NCBI GenBank assembly: GCA_029237685.1
Contig: JAQZBV010000015.1
Location: 1 to 49,612, forward strand
From: Cytophagaceae bacterium
GTDB lineage: Bacteria; Bacteroidota; Bacteroidia; Cytophagales; Cytophagaceae
Length of the DNA stretch: 49,612 bases
Direction: 5' to 3'
The translations under genes were made by a program, and so were the position numbers. Positions 26,636-35,178 of this stretch are shown here, piece after piece. The first letter of the stretch is position 1, and each line of letters opens with the position of its first letter. The notes beneath the pieces are model-generated. The model was not told the origin of the DNA and did not search any database. It worked only from the letters and a program-made list of their open reading frames with translations.

Positions 26636-26843
26636 ACTGTCTTGCCCCTAAATCCCCTAAAGGGGACTTTATTTTATTATCAATGATGAGCTACAGGGCT
26701 CTTGTCCCTAGCGGGATAAAACGTGAATAGAATATTTTGATCAAGCATGAACATGCCTGTCCCTATAGGGACAAGAGCCCCTGTAGAAAAATGGAGGTGT
26801 GTTATATGTAAGTCCCCTTTAGGGGATTTAGGGGCAAGACAGT
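26636..26843. mobile_element. MITE-like element copy A: 34-bp terminal inverted repeats with a second inverted repeat nested inside
   Basis: Outer arms 26636-26669 and 26810-26843 are perfect inverted repeats containing CCCCTAAATCCCCTAAAG. Inside, 26691-26710 and 26766-26786 form another pair (CTACAGGG[G]CTCTTGTCCCTA, one base difference). There is no ORF. The outer arms match copies B (46551-46691) and C (47247-47394), but the interior differs, so another repeat appears to have entered it. No transposase is present. Confidence 0.7.
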
Positions 26844-27050
26844 TAGTGTTTACCACTCCTTTTGTCTTACATAGTTTTGCGTTAGGGATTGAGCGGAAAG
26901 CCCGAAGTGCGGTGGGTTTTGCGGGAAGGCGGACTTGGAGCGAAAGCCCGGCCCGCAGGGAAACGCCCAAATTCAGAAACAGAAACAGAGTGGAGAAACA
27001 GTGAAAAGTCTATGCTTCTTCTTACCTTTAAACCCAAAATCACACTCTCT

Positions 27051-27461
27051 ATGAACTACTGGCTCATCAAATCCGAACCCTTTGTGTATTCCTTCGATCA
27101 GTTGATGAAAGATAAAAAGACTTTTTGGGAAGGAGTGAGGAACTACCAGGCGAGAAACAACCTGAGAGCCATGAAAAAAGGCGATTTGATGTTGTTTTAC
27201 CACAGCAACGAAGGGAAAGAAGTCGTAGGAATTGCGAAAGTGGTGGGTGAAGCTTACCAGGATCCAACTACGGACGATACCAATTGGGTGGTGGTGGACG
27301 TAGCTCCGGTGAAGAAATTGAAGAACCCCGTGACATTGGCCATGGTCAAGGCCGATAAACGCCTGGCTCAAATGTCTTTGGTAACCTCGATGCGTTTGTC
27401 CGTGCAGCCGGTGAAAAGGGAAGAATTTGACCTGATTTTGGAACTGGCGGGGGAACAATAA
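27051..27461 (+). CDS. EVE-domain protein
   Basis: 136 residues from the ATG at 27051 (MNYWLIKSEPFVYSFDQLMK), where the family begins; the longer frame upstream lies in repeat sequence. WEGVRNYQARNNLRAMKKGD and LMLFYHSN are the standard EVE segments. EVE domains are PUA-like folds that bind modified bases in nucleic acid. This is the stand-alone form. Partner and target are unknown. Confidence 0.9.
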   Translation: MNYWLIKSEPFVYSFDQLMKDKKTFWEGVRNYQARNNLRAMKKGDLMLFYHSNEGKEVVGIAKVVGEAYQDPTTDDTNWVVVDVAPVKKLKNPVTLAMVKADKRLAQMSLVTSMRLSVQPVKREEFDLILELAGEQ

Positions 27462-27620
27462 TTGTCCCCAATGTTTCTATACTCACTAGGTTTTTCTATT
27501 TTTGTAAGATTTGATTAGGATTACGCAATAGAGAGCCTGGAATAAAGCCTCTTCGTATTCTAAAAGACGAATGATTCAAATGATACGCATTGTCTAAAGA
27601 GTAATTTAGGTTTAAAGAAC

Positions 27621-28172
27621 ATGTCAAAGCGTTCCATTCTCGATAACGAACTTTTACAAATAACCCTCGACAGGCTGTGTCAGCAATTGATCGAGAATCA
27701 CGATCAATTTGAAGAATCTGTCATCCTTGCCATTCAACCCCGAGGCGTGATTGTAGGAGAAAGAATCAAATCTATTTTAGAGAAAAGTTTAAAGAAAAAA
27801 GTAGCTTTCGGGCATCTTGATGTGACCTTTCACCGGGATGACTTCAGACGCAAGGAAGCACCTTTGAAAGCGAATGCTACGATTGTGCCTTTCATCATTG
27901 AAGACAAGCGGGTGATCTTGGTAGATGATGTCTTGTATACCGGTCGTACCGTGCGTGCTGCGCTGGATGCCATGATTGCTTTCGGGCGTCCGAAGGATGT
28001 GGAGTTGCTGGCATTGGTAGATCGTAAGTTTAGCCGCGATCTTCCGATTGAGGCACAATATGTAGGCAGAGAAGTGATCTGCCTGGACAGCGAACATGTG
28101 CAGGTTGATTTGCATGAAGAGAGCAAAGGCGAAGATAAAATTTGGTTAGTCACAAACAACGATAAAAAGTAA
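27621..28172 (+). CDS. pyrR: PyrR: pyr operon regulator / uracil phosphoribosyltransferase
   Basis: A 183-residue PRTase with the PRPP loop VILVDDVLYTGRTVRAALDA (about 94-113), IQPRGV near 38 and the PyrR-type SRDLPIEAQYVGREV segment. It regulates pyrimidine genes by binding RNA and/or has uracil phosphoribosyltransferase activity. pyrB starts directly at its stop (TAAATG). I looked in the 159-bp leader for a Bacillus-type PyrR-binding loop and could not make one convincing, so the regulatory mode is open. Confidence 0.9.
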   Translation: MSKRSILDNELLQITLDRLCQQLIENHDQFEESVILAIQPRGVIVGERIKSILEKSLKKKVAFGHLDVTFHRDDFRRKEAPLKANATIVPFIIEDKRVILVDDVLYTGRTVRAALDAMIAFGRPKDVELLALVDRKFSRDLPIEAQYVGREVICLDSEHVQVDLHEESKGEDKIWLVTNNDKK

Positions 28173-29105
28173 ATGCAAAGTCAACTCAGCGTTAAGCATT
28201 TATTAGGAATAAAAGAACTCAAGAAAGAGGACATACAACTTATTTTCGAAACGGCGGATCAGTTCAAACAGGTGCTGAACCGTCCGATCAAAAAAGTCCC
28301 TTCCCTTCGAGACATTACCATTGCCAACGTTTTTTTCGAGAATTCTACACGGACACGTTTATCCTTCGAACTGGCAGAAAAAAGATTATCGGCCGATGTG
28401 GTCAATTTCTCTTCCTCTTCGAGTTCGGTAAAAAAAGGGGAAACCTTATTGGATACCGTCAATAACATCCTGGCCATGAAAGTGGACATGGTCGTATTGC
28501 GTCATTCTAGTGTGGGAGCGGCGCATTTTCTGGCCAGAAATGTAGATGCCAACATCATCAATGCCGGTGATGGTACGCATGAACACCCTACACAAGCCTT
28601 ATTGGATACCTTCTCTATCCGAGAAAAATTAGGAGAGGTAGCCGGTAAAAAAGTATGTATTTTCGGTGATATCCTGCATTCCCGTGTGGCCTTGTCCAAT
28701 ATTTTTGCCCTGCAAAAATTAGGAGCAGAAGTCATGGTATGCGGTCCTAATACCCTAATTCCTAAATACCTGGGCGAGCTGGGGGTGAAAATCGAGTACG
28801 ACCTGAAGAAAGCCCTGCAGTGGTGTGATGTGGCCAATGTGCTGCGCATCCAGCTGGAAAGGCAAACCATTAAGTATTTCCCTTCTCTGAGGGAGTATTC
28901 ATTGTACTATGGAATCAATAAGGAGTTATTGGATTCCTTGAACAAAGAAATTGTGATCATGCATCCGGGGCCCATCAACAGAGGGGTAGAGTTGAGCAGT
29001 GATGTGGCCGATTCCCACCATTCGATTATTCTGGATCAGGTAGAAAACGGGGTGGCAGTGCGCATGGCCGTTCTTTACCTGCTGGCTGGAAAACAGGGGC
29101 AGTAG
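28173..29105 (+). CDS. pyrB: aspartate carbamoyltransferase catalytic subunit
   Basis: 310 residues with the carbamoyl-phosphate motif NSTRTRLSFE (about 50-60), the HPTQ loop (about 135) and the C-terminal MHPGPINRG segment. It makes carbamoyl-aspartate in pyrimidine synthesis. Coupled to pyrR. No pyrI-like regulatory subunit is adjacent, so control is probably through PyrR. The palindrome at 29106-29133 follows the stop directly. Confidence 0.95.
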   Translation: MQSQLSVKHLLGIKELKKEDIQLIFETADQFKQVLNRPIKKVPSLRDITIANVFFENSTRTRLSFELAEKRLSADVVNFSSSSSSVKKGETLLDTVNNILAMKVDMVVLRHSSVGAAHFLARNVDANIINAGDGTHEHPTQALLDTFSIREKLGEVAGKKVCIFGDILHSRVALSNIFALQKLGAEVMVCGPNTLIPKYLGELGVKIEYDLKKALQWCDVANVLRIQLERQTIKYFPSLREYSLYYGINKELLDSLNKEIVIMHPGPINRGVELSSDVADSHHSIILDQVENGVAVRMAVLYLLAGKQGQ

Positions 29106-29133
29106 TTCCGTTCCGATAGCTATCGGAACGGAA
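29106..29133. repeat. 28-bp perfect palindrome after pyrB
   Basis: Arms TTCCGTTCCGATAG (29106-29119) and its exact reverse complement (29120-29133) meet with no spacer, around CCGATAGCTATCGG. It starts 0 bp after the pyrB stop. It may form a 3' stem-loop on the pyrRB transcript, but there is no T tract, so termination is uncertain. The core resembles palindromes I associate with many Bacteroidota genomes. Confidence 0.75.
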
Positions 29134-29211
29134 TTAGATCTAAAAATTTACTTTTTAACCACTTATTTAATATACTTGTTAAGGATGATTCCGTATATAA
29201 AGAATAGTAGT

Positions 29212-29376
29212 ATGAAATACATTGTATTCCTGTTTGTAGCGTTATTTATCGCGACGGCTTCGTGTGCCAGGATGCGGGAAAAAAAGGCTGAGAAACACCA
29301 ACCTTTTGGCCCGCATAAAAACAAAAAGCCTCATCACGGGCATCCGCAGGATCACAATCACAATCATCCTCATTAA
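29212..29376 (+). CDS. small His-rich lipoprotein (54 aa)
   Basis: From the ATG at 29212 (MKYIVFLFVALFIATASC) the protein has a lipoprotein-type signal ending at Cys18. About 36 mature residues follow, rich in His and Lys, ending in PHHGHPQDHNHNHPH. It could bind metal ions at the cell envelope; that is inferred from composition. A second tiny lipoprotein gene follows 27 bp downstream. No homologue is recognised. Confidence 0.65.
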   Translation: MKYIVFLFVALFIATASCARMREKKAEKHQPFGPHKNKKPHHGHPQDHNHNHPH

Positions 29377-29403
29377 TTATCATTCACCATTAAAAAATCT
29401 CAT

Positions 29404-29535
29404 ATGAAATCTCTCCTCGCTTTAACATTCGCTGTTTTGCTTCTGGCTGCTTCTTGCACAGCTCCATCAGGTCACAGAAGCCAGTCATGGCATCCTTCTT
29501 CTCCTAAAAAAGCCAAGCAAGGTCATAACAGGTAG
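29404..29535 (+). CDS. very small lipoprotein (43 aa)
   Basis: An ATG at 29404 opens a 43-residue frame: MKSLLALTFAVLLLAASC followed by 25 residues rich in Ser, His and Lys, ending at TAG 29533-29535. The lipobox LAASC is textbook. It follows another tiny lipoprotein (29212-29376) in the same orientation, suggesting a pair. Function unknown. Confidence 0.6.
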   Translation: MKSLLALTFAVLLLAASCTAPSGHRSQSWHPSSPKKAKQGHNR

Positions 29536-29567
29536 AACGTAGATGCTGTTCTAAACAGGTATAAATC

Positions 29568-29685
29568 ACAAATTCTAAATCCTAAGTTCCAAATAAAATT
29601 CAACGACCAAATTTCAAAATTAATGATTGTAGCTCAGTTTTGAATTTGATGATTGAAGCTTCTTTGGGATTTGGGATTTGTTTTT
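29568..29685. repeat. heptamer-array hairpin, AAATCCC type
   Basis: The left part has units close to AAATTCT, AAATCCT, AAGTTCC (about 29570-29594). The right part has TTTGGGA, TTTGGGA, TTTG (29664-29681), the reverse complement in 7-bp register. It has the same architecture as the AGTTGTT hairpins but a different unit. It lies upstream of cmk. Confidence 0.5.
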
Positions 29686-29711
29686 TTGCGATTTAAAAGA
29701 ATAAAATTAGC

Positions 29712-30416
29712 ATGCAAAAATTAATCATTGCGATAGACGGTTATTCTGCCTGCGGTAAAAGTACCACAGCAAAATTACTTGCCTCTAAATTGGGGTATTT
29801 ATACATCGATACCGGTGCCATGTACAGGGCTGCGACCCTGTATTTTTTGCAGCATTACATCAACCTTACCGACCCTAAAGCTGTAACAGGCGCATTGGAA
29901 AAAATTACCGTTACTTTTCATTTCAACGAAAAGAAAAAAGCATCCGATACCTACCTCAACGGGTTGAATGTAGAAGATGAAATCCGCACGATGAAAATAT
30001 CTGATCATGTGAGTGAAGTGAGTGCCTTGGTTGCCGTGAGAAAACACATGGTAGCTTTGCAGCGCAAAATGGGTAAGAAGAAAGGTATCGTGATGGATGG
30101 AAGGGATATCGGTACCGCTGTGTTTCCGGAAGCTGAATTGAAAATATTCATGACGGCCGATATTCACATCAGGGCCTACCGCCGTCAGCAGGAGTTGTTA
30201 GGAAGAAAGCAAGTCGTCGATTTAGATGATATTATAGAAAATATAACCAAAAGGGATTACCTGGACACCACGAGAGAAGAAGGTCCCCTGGTTAAAGCGA
30301 CAGATGCGATCATCATTGATACGTCTTACGTGACGATTGAAGAGCAGGTAGATGCCATCATGAACATGACAGTCAGTAAAATGATTGAAATTACCTTTCC
30401 GATAGAGAACGTATAA
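29712..30416 (+). CDS. cmk: cytidylate kinase
   Basis: A 234-residue NMP kinase with the P-loop GYSACGKSTTAK (10-21), the YIDTGAMYRAATLY substrate segment and GRDIGTAVFPEAELKIFMTA, all specific to Cmk. It phosphorylates CMP and dCMP. It lies upstream of ispH with a heptamer hairpin between them. Confidence 0.95.
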   Translation: MQKLIIAIDGYSACGKSTTAKLLASKLGYLYIDTGAMYRAATLYFLQHYINLTDPKAVTGALEKITVTFHFNEKKKASDTYLNGLNVEDEIRTMKISDHVSEVSALVAVRKHMVALQRKMGKKKGIVMDGRDIGTAVFPEAELKIFMTADIHIRAYRRQQELLGRKQVVDLDDIIENITKRDYLDTTREEGPLVKATDAIIIDTSYVTIEEQVDAIMNMTVSKMIEITFPIENV

Positions 30417-30451
30417 GCGGAGTTCGTTGTTTAATTAAAAGATTATTAAGA

Positions 30452-30543
30452 GAGAACTGAAAACTGAAAACAGAAAACTGATAAAATTTAAATTAAGATT
30501 CAGTTTTCAGTTTTCAGTTTTCAGTTCTCAGTTCTCAGTTTTC
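30452..30543. repeat. heptamer-array hairpin (AGTTTTC type) upstream of ispH
   Basis: Left arm 30452-30479 is four units (GAGAACT, GAAAACT, GAAAACA, GAAAACT). Right arm 30502-30543 is six units (AGTTTTC three times, AGTTCTC twice, AGTTTTC). Spacer is 22 bp. The hairpin ends 5 bp before the ispH start codon, so it could occlude the ribosome in the mRNA. Arm order is opposite to the AGTTGTT elements. Confidence 0.8.
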
Positions 30544-30548
30544 AAATT

Positions 30549-31430
30549 ATGTCCAAGGCCTTACAAACTACAATTGACAAAAACTCCGGCTATTGCTTCG
30601 GTGTAGAGTTCGCTATACAGATGGCTGAAGACGAAATGGCTACGGGCGAGCCTTTGTATTGCCTGGGTGACATCGTACACAATGCCATGGAAGTAGAGCG
30701 CCTTTCAAAAAAAGGATTGAAAGTCATAGACCGCGCGCAGTTGGAGGAGTTGTCAGATTGCAAAGTATTGATCCGTGCACATGGTGAACCTCCTGAGACG
30801 TATGCTTTAGCCTTGAAGAATAATATTGAATTGGTGGATGCTTCTTGTCCGGTAGTTCTAAAATTGCAGAACAGAGTCAAGAATAGTTTTGACGATGTAG
30901 AAACTAAAGGTGGCCAGATCATCATTTACGGTCAGCAAGGACATGCCGAAGTGATAGGCTTGACAGGACAGACCAATGAAAAAGCGATTGTTGTCACGAC
31001 GGAAGAGGACCTTGAGGCCATTGATTTTTCTAAGCCGGTGTCTTTTTACAGCCAGACTACCAAAAGCACCAAAGGTTTCTATAAAATGAAAGCTTTGATT
31101 GAAGAACGGATTCAGGCTCAGAAGGGAAGTGTTGAATCCTTTGATGCCAACGATTCTATTTGTCGTCAGGTGTCGAACCGTGAACCGCAATTGCAAAAGT
31201 TTTCTCATCAGAACGATGTCATCATTTTCGTAAGCGGAAAAAAGAGTTCGAATGGAAAAGCGCTGTACGGTGTTTGTAAATTGGAAAACGACAGAAGTTA
31301 TTTTGTTGAGAATGAAAAGGAAATTTCCGAGGACTGGTTCAAAGCCGGTGATCGTGTAGGTATATGCGGCGCTACCTCAACGCCCATGTGGCTGATGCAA
31401 CAAGTAGAAGATCATATTAAATCATTGTAG
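30549..31430 (+). CDS. ispH: 4-hydroxy-3-methylbut-2-enyl diphosphate reductase
   Basis: 293 residues with the three iron-sulfur cysteines of IspH: C16 (GYCFGV), C100 (DASCPVV) and C205 (DSICRQVSNR). RAHGEPP is the usual catalytic segment with His78, and the QTTKST motif follows. It makes IPP and DMAPP in the last step of the MEP isoprenoid pathway. Coupled to the DUF502 gene by 2 bp. A heptamer hairpin sits directly before the start. Confidence 0.95.
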   Translation: MSKALQTTIDKNSGYCFGVEFAIQMAEDEMATGEPLYCLGDIVHNAMEVERLSKKGLKVIDRAQLEELSDCKVLIRAHGEPPETYALALKNNIELVDASCPVVLKLQNRVKNSFDDVETKGGQIIIYGQQGHAEVIGLTGQTNEKAIVVTTEEDLEAIDFSKPVSFYSQTTKSTKGFYKMKALIEERIQAQKGSVESFDANDSICRQVSNREPQLQKFSHQNDVIIFVSGKKSSNGKALYGVCKLENDRSYFVENEKEISEDWFKAGDRVGICGATSTPMWLMQQVEDHIKSL

Positions 31431-31432
31431 GG

Positions 31433-32017
31433 ATGGGAAAAGAGAATAAATTGTGGAAGAACGTTTTAAGGTATTTTTTACAAGGGCTGATTGTTATTGC
31501 TCCATTTGCTATTACATTATACATTATCGTTGCCTTGTTTCAATGGCTCGATAATGTAGTGCCAAGATTGTTTCAGATTAATCTATATCCAGGTGTGGGT
31601 ATAGTGATCGTAGTCTCTTTCATTTTGGTATTGGGCTATATCGCTTCCAATTTCCTGACCAAGTCTTTGATTACTATTTTTGAGAGTTCGATTAAACGCA
31701 TCCCATTAGTTAACCTGTTGTATTCTTCTACCAAAGATGTGATGGATGCCTTTGTAGGAGAGAAGAAAAAATTTGATCATCCTGTATTGGTGAAAGTAGA
31801 TGCGCAATTGAGTTTTTACCGCATTGGATTTATTACCAGAGAAGATCTTTTAGATATAGAATTGAAAGAACATACCGCTGTTTATTTTCCTCACTCTTAT
31901 AATATCTCCGGTAATTTATTTTTTGTTCCGACCAAGGATATCCAACACCTGAAGATCTCCAGTGCGGAAGCCATGAAGTTTGTGGTGTCTGGCGGCGTGG
32001 CGGGGATGCATAAATAA
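31433..32017 (+). CDS. DUF502-family membrane protein
   Basis: 194 residues with two N-terminal membrane helices (about 15-38 and 51-75), then a soluble part with RIPLVNLLYSSTKDV, FITRE and VYFPHSYNISGNLFFVPTKD, the DUF502 pattern. Function is not established for the family. It is coupled to ispH by 2 bp. The stop codon shares its last base with the heptamer array that follows. Confidence 0.85.
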   Translation: MGKENKLWKNVLRYFLQGLIVIAPFAITLYIIVALFQWLDNVVPRLFQINLYPGVGIVIVVSFILVLGYIASNFLTKSLITIFESSIKRIPLVNLLYSSTKDVMDAFVGEKKKFDHPVLVKVDAQLSFYRIGFITREDLLDIELKEHTAVYFPHSYNISGNLFFVPTKDIQHLKISSAEAMKFVVSGGVAGMHK

Positions 32018-32193
32018 GTGGTCAGTTGTCAGTAGACAGTGATCAGTTAATTTTTGCATAATATGTTTAGGCAGCTAAATATTTAGTGAAAGTAGACTAT
32101 CAATTTTTTATATACGCCAGCAATCCCAGGCTATTACTAGTTGTTCATTGATTAGAATAATAACTGACCACTGACCACCGATCACTGACCACT
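32017..32193. repeat. heptamer-array hairpin (AGTGGTC type) after the DUF502 gene
   Basis: Left arm 32017-32044 is AGTGGTC, AGTTGTC, AGTAGAC, AGTGATC. Right arm 32161-32193 is TAACT then GACCACT, GACCACC, GATCACT, GACCACT. The spacer is about 116 bp and contains no ORF. The first base of the left arm is the last base of the upstream stop codon. The remainder of this 332-bp gap up to 32349 is the promoter region of the TonB receptor. Confidence 0.8.
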
Positions 32194-32232
32194 CGCCGTA
32201 CATTATGTTAATGTTAACAGATTGATCTTAGT

Positions 32233-32319
32233 ATTAACTTTACGTTAACCGCGATCCAGTGTCATAACATTACCTTAACAGTCTGGTAAAGTTCCTGTAA
32301 TACCGCATGTGTAGTTTTG
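32233..32319 (+). promoter_or_regulatory. PhoB-box-like array and promoter of the TonB-dependent receptor
   Basis: TAA triplets within NNTAACA-like units fall at 32265, 32276, 32287 and 32298, exactly 11 bp apart; a further pair lies at 32235 and 32246, also 11 bp apart. A TAGTTTTG box (Bacteroidota -7 consensus TAnnTTTG) begins at 32312, 14 bp after the last TAA. PhoB-type regulators bind tandem 11-bp direct repeats just upstream of the core promoter. The same spacing recurs at 35181-35234. Assignment to phosphate control is inferred from the neighbouring phoX. Confidence 0.65.
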
Positions 32320-32349
32320 TTCCCAACAAGGTAACACTCTATTTCACAC

Positions 32350-35163
32350 ATGTACAAAATCTTCTTAAGCTTATTGGTATTCCTACAGGTGGCAGCGTAC
32401 GCCCAAACAGGAACGTTAAAAGGAATCGCATCGGATTCCACAAACTCTGAAGCCCTAATTGGTGCCGTAGTGTCAGTCGTTGACAACAACGCCATTGGTG
32501 GTGTGACAGACATTGACGGATCGTTCGTCATTTCCAACATTCCTGCGGGAACGTATGATTTCAAAATTTCTTATTTAGGATACGTAGACAAGGTCCTTAC
32601 AGGCGTCACGATCAACGCAGGTCAGACCACTGATTTGGGAGCCATTACGATGGCGGAAGAAGGTTCGGGACATGCTACAGTAACCGTAATCGGTACTCGA
32701 GTGACGAATTCTGAACAAGCAGTAGTTACTGAAGTAAAGGAGAGTGAGCAGGTCGTGACTGCTGTATCTGCTGAGCAAATCAGTAAATCACAGGACCGTG
32801 ATGCGGCGCAGGTAATGCAGCGTGTGCCGGGAGTGACACTGATCCAGAACCGTTTCGTCATGGTCAGGGGATTGAACCAGCGTTACAATTCCGTATTATT
32901 AAATGGAGCTGTTGCACCAAGTTCTGAATCGGATTCCAGAGCTTTTTCCTTTGATATCATTCCAAGTGCCATGCTGGATCGTTTGCTGATCTATAAATCG
33001 GGTTCAGCTGAAATGCCTGGTGATTTCGCGGGTTCTGTCATTAAGGTATACACAAGAAACACCACTTCTGAAAATCAAACGTTGTTTAACTTAACAGGCG
33101 GATACCGTCTGGGTACAACGTTTAACCAGATGGAATCTCAGCGCAGGTATGCTGCCGATGGCTTCGGCTTCGGAGGACCGGCACGCGGCATGCCGAATGG
33201 TTTCCCTGCCAAAGTACCAGACATTACGAATACCCAGACACAAAATGAAGTGAATACATTGTCTAAAAGTTATGACAACGACTGGAGACAACACAGCTTC
33301 ACCGTGATGCCTGACTTGAGAGCAGGATTGCTTGTAGCTAGAAAATTCACGCTGGGTTCTGTCAAAGTAAGCTCTATTAATAATCTTACCTATAGCAATA
33401 CCTGGCTGACGCAAGTTCAGAAGCGTAATTTTTACTGGAACTATAACTTTACCGATTATACCAGTGATGTACGTTGGCACAACGAAGATACCGTGTACAA
33501 CAACGATGTGCGCTTAAGCTTATTGAGCAACTGGGCTTTTGTCATCAACCCGAAACACAAGATTGAATTTAGAAACATGTTTTCTAAAATGTCATCCATT
33601 GAAGATACCAAACGTAAGGGGTATAGCAATGAGCAGCAAAGTGATTATTATTTTACCTCTCTCAGGTACCAGACCAATACGATTTACACCACGCAGTTGC
33701 AGGGAACACATGAAGTAAACAATGACATCACCAAACTGTCCTGGTTGGCCGGATATTCCTACATCACGCGTAAAGAGCCAAACTGGAGAAGGTATTCTTA
33801 TCAGAGACAATTGGGGACGGATGACGCGTATTTGCTTACGCTTAACAATACTGCATCCGCTACCAATAACGCACGATTCAGTACGGACATGAAAGAATCT
33901 TCTTTCACCGGAGGTATTGACCTGGAACATGGATTTAAAAAAGAACTTGATTCGTCCAATTTTGTGGTGCGTGTCGGTGTGTTTGCTGACATAAAATCCA
34001 GAACGTATGCCGCGCGCTGGATGTCCTATTCCATTGCGTCGGGTCAGTACAACATGCAGGAATTGGAGTCCAAACCGATTTACGAAGCGTTGAGTGATCA
34101 GTACATCAATTCTCCGTTTGGATTGGTGTTGAAAGAAGGTACGCGTTCTTCCGATACTTATGATGCGAATTCGCAGCTGATGGCGGGTTATGCAGGCTTC
34201 ACCTGGAAATTTTTACAGTCATTTAATTTGAGTGCAGGTCTACGTGTGGAATCGTTTAACCAGACGCTGACCAGTGCGGTAGATAATGTACCGGTGAAAG
34301 TGGATACCTCTTACATCAGTCCATTGCCGTCGTTGAACCTGGCTTATAATTTCAATCCTAAATTCCTGATCCGCGGAGCTTACTTCCGTTCTGTGAACCG
34401 TCCAGAATTTAGAGAACTGGCACCGTTCCCCTTTTATGATTTTACCATACAAGTGGACAGAGTGGGAAATCCTGATTTGAAAATCACAGACATTGACAAC
34501 TACGACCTGCGTCTGGAATATTACCCAGGTGACGGAGAGATGATCGCAGTAGGAGCATTTTATAAAGACTTTACAAATCCGATTGAAACATACCTGGTTC
34601 CGGCTGGGTCCAACTTCTTGTTTGTGCCTGGTAATGCGGCGAAAGCAAATTCTTATGGAGTGGAAGTGGAGATCAGAAAATCGTTGAATGGTCTTACAGC
34701 AAGTACCTTCCTGGATCGCTTCTCGATTTTGTTTAACGGATCGTTGATCAAAAGTCAGATCAAATTATCAGCTGATGCGCCGGGTAATTTGGACCGCGAC
34801 AGACCTATGCAAGGACAAGCACCTTGGATTATTAATACAGGCTTGTATTATTTCGACGACAACAAAGGCATCAATATCAGTTTGCTGTACAACGTGTTTG
34901 GTCCAAGAATTATTTCTGTAGGAGATTCTCAGACGCCAAGCTGGTACGAAATGCCTCGACAAATGCTGGATCTGACCGTATCCAAAGACATCAACGAAAA
35001 AGTAAGTTTCCGTTTTGGTATCAGTGATATCCTGAACTCCAAGATCAGAATTATGGAGGATGGAAATTTTGACGAGAAACTGAATAATAAAACTTCAGAC
35101 AAAGAGATTCTGACAACCAATAACGGCCAATATTTCACGCTGGGTGTCAACATCAAATTGTAG
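32350..35163 (+). CDS. TonB-dependent outer-membrane receptor with carboxypeptidase-regulatory-like domain
   Basis: 937 residues. Signal peptide to about residue 18 (VAAYAQ). A carboxypeptidase-regulatory-like beta-sandwich covers about 20-105 (LIGAVVSVVDNNAIGGVTDI). The plug is at about 130-245 (AAQVMQRVPGVTLIQNRFVM, VRGLNQRYNSVLLNG). A 22-strand barrel follows, with SVNRPEFRELAPFPFYDF typical of this receptor class. It should import a substrate across the outer membrane using TonB energy. The substrate is inferred: the PhoB-like array upstream and the nearby phoX suggest phosphate or an organophosphorus compound. The beta-helix lipoprotein that follows may be its surface partner. Confidence 0.88.
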   Translation: MYKIFLSLLVFLQVAAYAQTGTLKGIASDSTNSEALIGAVVSVVDNNAIGGVTDIDGSFVISNIPAGTYDFKISYLGYVDKVLTGVTINAGQTTDLGAITMAEEGSGHATVTVIGTRVTNSEQAVVTEVKESEQVVTAVSAEQISKSQDRDAAQVMQRVPGVTLIQNRFVMVRGLNQRYNSVLLNGAVAPSSESDSRAFSFDIIPSAMLDRLLIYKSGSAEMPGDFAGSVIKVYTRNTTSENQTLFNLTGGYRLGTTFNQMESQRRYAADGFGFGGPARGMPNGFPAKVPDITNTQTQNEVNTLSKSYDNDWRQHSFTVMPDLRAGLLVARKFTLGSVKVSSINNLTYSNTWLTQVQKRNFYWNYNFTDYTSDVRWHNEDTVYNNDVRLSLLSNWAFVINPKHKIEFRNMFSKMSSIEDTKRKGYSNEQQSDYYFTSLRYQTNTIYTTQLQGTHEVNNDITKLSWLAGYSYITRKEPNWRRYSYQRQLGTDDAYLLTLNNTASATNNARFSTDMKESSFTGGIDLEHGFKKELDSSNFVVRVGVFADIKSRTYAARWMSYSIASGQYNMQELESKPIYEALSDQYINSPFGLVLKEGTRSSDTYDANSQLMAGYAGFTWKFLQSFNLSAGLRVESFNQTLTSAVDNVPVKVDTSYISPLPSLNLAYNFNPKFLIRGAYFRSVNRPEFRELAPFPFYDFTIQVDRVGNPDLKITDIDNYDLRLEYYPGDGEMIAVGAFYKDFTNPIETYLVPAGSNFLFVPGNAAKANSYGVEVEIRKSLNGLTASTFLDRFSILFNGSLIKSQIKLSADAPGNLDRDRPMQGQAPWIINTGLYYFDDNKGINISLLYNVFGPRIISVGDSQTPSWYEMPRQMLDLTVSKDINEKVSFRFGISDILNSKIRIMEDGNFDEKLNNKTSDKEILTTNNGQYFTLGVNIKL

Positions 35164-35178
35164 AAACTTAGTGGCTAT

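Larger units (their letters stand above)
26482..27050. other. 569-bp intergenic region packed with repeats
   Basis: Between polX (minus) and the EVE gene (plus) there is no convincing gene. It holds a one-armed heptamer array at 26528-26557 (AGTGGTC, AGTGGTC, AGTTGTC, AGTGGAC), the nested MITE-like inverted repeat at 26636-26843, and a GC-rich element at about 26884-26975. The GC-rich part has repeated GAGCG[G]AAAGCCCG motifs. The ORF that runs through the latter upstream of the EVE ATG looks non-coding. Confidence 0.7.

Noticed and set aside
26973-27458. Minus-strand frame of 161 codons opposite the EVE gene
   Set aside because: His/Phe-rich shadow of the EVE coding sequence, no domain.
27462-27620. 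PyrR-dependent attenuator before pyrR
   Set aside because: No convincing PyrR-binding loop or terminator/antiterminator pair could be drawn.
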